DNA from: Clostridia bacterium
GTDB taxonomy: Bacteria; Bacillota; Clostridia; Christensenellales; UBA1242
DNA length: 7,829 nucleotides
Direction of reading: 5' to 3'
Assembly (NCBI GenBank): GCA_017616705.1
Contig: JAFZXQ010000070.1
Location: forward strand, 1-7,829
Shown: positions 5,455 to 7,829 of the stretch, one piece after another
Layout: the number at the start of each line of letters is the position of its first letter
How positions within the stretch are numbered: the stretch's first letter is position 1
Translations under genes and position numbers: made by a program
Notes under the pieces: generated by a model
Told to the model about the DNA's origin: nothing
What the model saw: the letters and a program-made list of their open reading frames with translations, nothing else
Database searches by the model: none

Positions 5455-6300
5455 TTAACCTCCTATCAAACTTGGATGCAATAACGCATCATAGTTAATA
5501 ACGTCTTTAAATCCCCGATAAGTAAGTCCTACCATAATTTTTGACTGAATTGTTTTATTCTGATAACAAAATTCGGCTTTATCTGGTTCAAAAACCAGCA
5601 TTGGCTTAGTTTCTCCGTTAAGAGTGCTCACGCTTATAAAATGAGCGTTTTTTGCCATCTTTTTGGGGTTTTTTAATATTTCTTTTAAAAGGTTGTTGTT
5701 TTGACCTTTAAAAGCACTTGTTGCAACGATAATAACAGGTAATCCGGTTTTATCATCATAAAGCCTGTTTCCGCTGTCAATAAACCCATCAAATGAAATA
5801 GCATTACCTAAAATAGTTAAAGTTGCTTTCGCTAAAAACTTGTTACAATCTCGTTTTTGGTAAATTAAAGTTGTGAGGCTTGTTACAATTTTAACTAAAA
5901 CGGCGCAAATAATTAACATTAACCCAAGCGGAATGCTAGCATCATAACCAGAAAAATTACTATTAAAACTTCCAAACATTCCAATTAATGCAAAGCAAGC
6001 GCCACCAAGCAAAAATGTAAAGCTTAAAAAAGTAAAAAAAGTGCTTAAATATTGTTTAAACGATTTAAATTTAAAGGCAAAAAGTGGCAAAACTAACCCG
6101 ATTAGCAATTTAAAAACCAACAACAATTCGCTTGAAATGTTTATTAGGCTTAATGCTATTGTTGAAGATGCCCCTAAAACACAACTAATTAATATTCTAA
6201 CCCACTTAAATTTATGCTTTAAAATTTTACCGGTTAGATATAAAATTAAATAATCAATAACGAGGTTATCTATTAAAACATATTCAATATAAACTTTCAC
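5455..6300 (-). CDS. spoIIGA: SpoIIGA, membrane aspartic protease that processes pro-SigE
   Basis: SpoIIGA sits in the sporulation septum on the mother-cell side and cleaves pro-SigE after a forespore signal (SpoIIR in Bacillus). The product has 281 residues (309 in Bacillus). The first 150 residues hold about five hydrophobic membrane segments, beginning MKVYIEYVLIDNLVIDYL (Bacillus MKIYLDVIWLLN). The cytoplasmic protease domain covers about 158-281. FDGFIDSGNRLYD contains the aspartic-protease motif D-S-G-N, with D175 the expected catalytic residue, followed by the conserved TGLPVIIV. The C-terminus ALLHPSLIGG also fits the family. The start is a GTG; the frame is closed by a TAA four codons upstream, and no Shine-Dalgarno sequence precedes it, while a promoter-like element sits almost directly on it. 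sigE follows after one base. Identification rests on motifs, topology and the sigE neighbour. Confidence 0.94.
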   Translation of the reverse strand: MKVYIEYVLIDNLVIDYLILYLTGKILKHKFKWVRILISCVLGASSTIALSLINISSELLLVFKLLIGLVLPLFAFKFKSFKQYLSTFFTFLSFTFLLGGACFALIGMFGSFNSNFSGYDASIPLGLMLIICAVLVKIVTSLTTLIYQKRDCNKFLAKATLTILGNAISFDGFIDSGNRLYDDKTGLPVIIVATSAFKGQNNNLLKEILKNPKKMAKNAHFISVSTLNGETKPMLVFEPDKAEFCYQNKTIQSKIMVGLTYRGFKDVINYDALLHPSLIGG

Positions 6301-6306
6301 ACCATC

Positions 6307-6335
6307 ATTTTAACAAACAACAAAAAATGAGCCAA
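6307..6335 (-). promoter_or_regulatory. Possible SigA-type promoter of spoIIGA-sigE
   Basis: On the minus strand: TTGGCT (6330-6335, 4/6), exactly 17 bases, TAAAAT (6307-6312, 5/6). The expected transcription start, six to seven bases further, coincides with the spoIIGA GTG at 6300, implying a leaderless message. The -35 hexamer is part of one arm of the inverted repeat at 6330-6349. The Bacillus spoIIG promoter instead has a wide spacer and Spo0A sites; I see no clear Spo0A box here. Confidence 0.4.
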
Positions 6336-6349
6336 AAATCATTTTGGCT
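6320..6349 (-). repeat. Inverted repeat upstream of spoIIGA, terminator-like or operator-like
   Basis: Perfect 8-bp arms AGCCAAAA (6330-6337) and TTTTGGCT (6342-6349) around a 4-base centre. On the minus strand it is followed by TCATTTTTTG, so it could act as a second terminator for iscU transcription. Its promoter-proximal arm also contains the candidate -35 of spoIIGA, so it could equally be a binding site. Confidence 0.5.
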
Positions 6350-6380
6350 AAAAAAAACTAAAAAGAATTTAACTTGTCAT

Positions 6381-6408
6381 AAAAAGAAAACTAGCCGTTT
6401 GGCTAGTT
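6381..6408 (-). terminator. Rho-independent terminator of iscSU
   Basis: Stem AACTAGCC (6389-6396) / GGCTAGTT (6401-6408) with a 4-base loop. Read on the minus strand it is followed by TTCTTTTT (complement of 6381-6388). The stem includes the iscU stop codon at 6403-6405. Confidence 0.8.
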
Positions 6409-6846
6409 ATTTATAGAATCATGCTCGTGAACGCAAGGACAAGAACCTGCCGCATATTTACTGCAATCATATTTTATTCCGTTTTTATCATAATAATCCT
6501 TAACAGCAGCTTTAACTGCTTCTTCTGCTAAAACTGAACAATGAATTTTATGGGCTGGAAGTCCGCCAAGCGCTTCAACAACGGCTTGATTAGATAAATC
6601 AAGGGCCTCGTCAATTGATTTTCCTTTAATCATTTCAGTTGCAATTGAACTTGTTGCAATAGCGCTTCCGCAACCAAATGTCATAAATTTAACGTCAGTT
6701 ATTATGTTATCTTTAACTTTAATATACATTCTCATTATATCGCCACATTTAGCGTTTCCAACTTCACCAATTCCATCAGCATCAGCAATTTCCCCAACAT
6801 TTCTTGGGTTTCTAAAGTGATCCATAACTTTTTCACTATATAACAT
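6403..6846 (-). CDS. iscU: IscU/NifU-type Fe-S cluster scaffold protein
   Basis: A cytoplasmic scaffold on which [2Fe-2S]/[4Fe-4S] clusters are built with sulfur from IscS. The 147-residue product starts MLYSEKVMDHFRNPRNVGEI, a classic NifU N-terminal opening. The three ligand cysteines are C34 (GNAKCGD), C59 (TFGCGSA) and C103 (KIHCSVLAEEA). D36 is the conserved aspartate next to the first one. Beyond the usual core is a short C-terminal tail with C128, C136, C138, H140 and H142. The ATG overlaps the iscS end by 11 bases and has AAGGAGA (6855-6861) eight bases upstream, so the pair is translationally coupled. The terminator stem begins at its stop codon. The sequence is of the NifU-like IscU type common in anaerobic Bacillota; nothing in the window indicates nitrogen fixation. 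Confidence 0.95.
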   Translation of the reverse strand: MLYSEKVMDHFRNPRNVGEIADADGIGEVGNAKCGDIMRMYIKVKDNIITDVKFMTFGCGSAIATSSIATEMIKGKSIDEALDLSNQAVVEALGGLPAHKIHCSVLAEEAVKAAVKDYYDKNGIKYDCSKYAAGSCPCVHEHDSINN

Positions 6847-7828
6847 GTTTAATCTCTCCTTTTTCTAATTTATCCCAAACCGGACTCATTTTTCGTAAAT
6901 ACTTAACAACTTCTGGAACGGCTTTAATTGTTTTGTTTATTTCCTCTTCAGTTGTATATTTTGATAATGTTAATCTTAAACTTCCATGTGCAATTTCATG
7001 TGGTAATCCAATAGCAAGCAAAACATGGCTTGGATCAAGAGACCCACTAGTGCAGGCAGAGCCGCTTGAAGCGCATATTCCTTTATCGTTTAAAAGAAGC
7101 AATAGACTCTCGCCTTCAATCCCTTCAAAACTCATATTAAAGTTATTTGGAAGCCTATTAACCTTATCACCATTAATTTTTGAGTGAGGAATTTTTGAAA
7201 GTTCGTTAAATAACTTATCTCTTAACTTTATTTCCTTTTTAGCAGTTTCTTTCATTTCTATTACTGCATCATTAAGCGCAACACTTAACCCAACAATTCC
7301 AGCAATATTTTCTGTTCCCGCGCGTCTGTTTCTTTCTTGCGCGCCACCATTTATAAAATGGAAAAGTGGAATGTTTTTTCTGCAATAAAGAACGCCAACT
7401 CCTTTTGGTCCATGAAACTTATGACCTGAAATTGATAACATATCAATGTTTTGGTCTTTAACATTAACAGGTAAATGGCCAACTGCCTGAACAGCGTCAG
7501 TATGAAAAGGAATTCCTTTATCTCTGCAAATTGCTCCTATTTTAGCTATTGGTTGAATTGTTCCAATTTCATTATTAGCAAACATTATTGTAACCAAACA
7601 AGTTTTATCATCAATAGCGTTAACTAAATCTTCAACCCTAACAATTCCATTTTCATAAACCGGCAAACCAATAACAATTCCCACGATTTTTTCATTTGAT
7701 AAAATTTTCAAAATATTTTCAATTAATTCGTCTTGATTTTTGACATACAATTGCGGACGCGCAAATACAAATTCCCAAGATTCATCGGACACAGCGACCC
7801 CACATCTGCGCAACCCCCAATCCAGACC
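6836..7828 (-). CDS. iscS: Cysteine desulfurase IscS, N-terminus missing and replaced by a RuvX-like fragment (chimeric frame)
   Basis: IscS is a PLP enzyme that removes sulfur from cysteine as an enzyme-bound persulfide and passes it to IscU. Residues below are numbered from the TTG at 7813; the frame stays open to the window end. From about residue 53 the sequence is normal IscS: FANNEIGTIQPI (78-89), HTDAVQAVGHLPVNV (104-118), SISGHKFHGPKG (127-138) with the PLP lysine K132, GGAQERNRRAGTENI (156-170), and SSGSACTSG (249-257) with the catalytic cysteine C254. About the first 120 residues of a normal IscS are absent, including the region with the active-site histidine that stacks on PLP. In their place are 50-odd residues typical of RuvX/YqgF. 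As written, the protein should not be an active desulfurase. The last 11 bases overlap iscU. Either an assembly chimera or a real rearrangement could explain this; I favour a chimera. Confidence 0.85.
   Translation of the reverse strand, partial: GLDWGLRRCGVAVSDESWEFVFARPQLYVKNQDELIENILKILSNEKIVGIVIGLPVYENGIVRVEDLVNAIDDKTCLVTIMFANNEIGTIQPIAKIGAICRDKGIPFHTDAVQAVGHLPVNVKDQNIDMLSISGHKFHGPKGVGVLYCRKNIPLFHFINGGAQERNRRAGTENIAGIVGLSVALNDAVIEMKETAKKEIKLRDKLFNELSKIPHSKINGDKVNRLPNNFNMSFEGIEGESLLLLLNDKGICASSGSACTSGSLDPSHVLLAIGLPHEIAHGSLRLTLSKYTTEEEINKTIKAVPEVVKYLRKMSPVWDKLEKGEIKHVI
7646..7828 (-). other. Fragment of a RuvX/YqgF-like Holliday junction resolvase-family gene, probably foreign to this locus
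   Basis: Translating from the right edge gives GLDWGLRRCGVAVSDESWEF, the N-terminal RuvX/YqgF signature (GLDxG...GVAVSD) with the expected catalytic aspartate. Then come FARPQLYV and EKIVGIVIGLPVYENG, matching the family's 'ARPL' and 'IVVGLPL..dG' blocks. After LPVYENG (7646-7666) the sequence becomes IscS. Composition also changes: 29 of the last 49 bases are G or C, against an AT-rich window, and codons such as GTC, TCC and CCG appear that the neighbours use little. RuvX processes the 5' end of 16S rRNA precursors in some bacteria. The very start of the gene would lie just outside the window. Confidence 0.75.
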
Positions 7829-7829
7829 A

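Noticed and set aside
6373..6383. Spo0A box upstream of spoIIGA (TGTCATA on the plus strand)
   Set aside because: It matches only five of seven positions of TGTCGAA, and one weak site is expected by chance in AT-rich DNA.
1..7829. CRISPR array, tRNA/rRNA genes, transposase, phage or toxin-antitoxin genes
   Set aside because: No regularly spaced repeats, structural RNA signatures or mobile-element genes were seen; essentially all of the window is accounted for by recognised housekeeping and sporulation genes.

Overview
The window looks like part of a chromosome from a low-GC, endospore-forming member of the Bacillota (Clostridia-like). The evidence is AT-rich DNA, AAGGAGG-type ribosome binding sites, frequent TTG/GTG starts, and the sporulation set spoIIGA, sigE (with a pro-sequence), sigG and a YlmC/YmxH-family gene. 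The standard genetic code fits. Genes are packed tightly; the longest gap is about 100 bases. I cannot assign a family or genus.

Layout from left to right. (1) 1-690, minus strand: an RluA-family 23S rRNA-type pseudouridine synthase with an S4 domain, cut by the left edge. (2) 632-2890, minus strand: a ferrous iron uptake operon, feoA then feoB. FeoB is split by a one-base frameshift between its G domain and the rest, and it carries an unusual four-cysteine motif before the membrane domain. (3) 2973-3827, minus strand: nrdR (repressor of ribonucleotide reductase genes) and a YlmC/YmxH PRC-barrel gene. (4) 3921-4691, plus strand: sigG, the late forespore sigma factor. It is the only plus-strand gene and has its own predicted forespore promoter. 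(5) 4734-6300, minus strand: spoIIGA and sigE, the protease/pro-sigma pair of the mother cell. (6) 6403-7828, minus strand: iscU preceded by iscS, for Fe-S cluster assembly. The iscS reading frame is chimeric: its N-terminal third is missing and is replaced by the start of a RuvX/YqgF-like protein.

How the genes work together. SpoIIGA, activated across the septum, cleaves pro-SigE to start the mother-cell programme, while SigG drives the late forespore programme. The gene order spoIIGA-sigE-sigG-ylmC-nrdR is the one familiar from Clostridia, but here sigG is flipped in place. That gives it a private promoter and a convergent terminator against sigE. Its promoter overlaps head-on with a predicted vegetative promoter for ylmC. 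Iron uptake (feoAB) and Fe-S assembly (iscSU) flank the sporulation block.

I found no evidence for a wholly new defence or mobile system. The points most worth attention are the inverted sigG with overlapping divergent promoters, the Cys4 motif in FeoB, the predicted leaderless spoIIGA, and two possible sequence-integrity problems (the feoB frameshift and the iscS/ruvX chimera).
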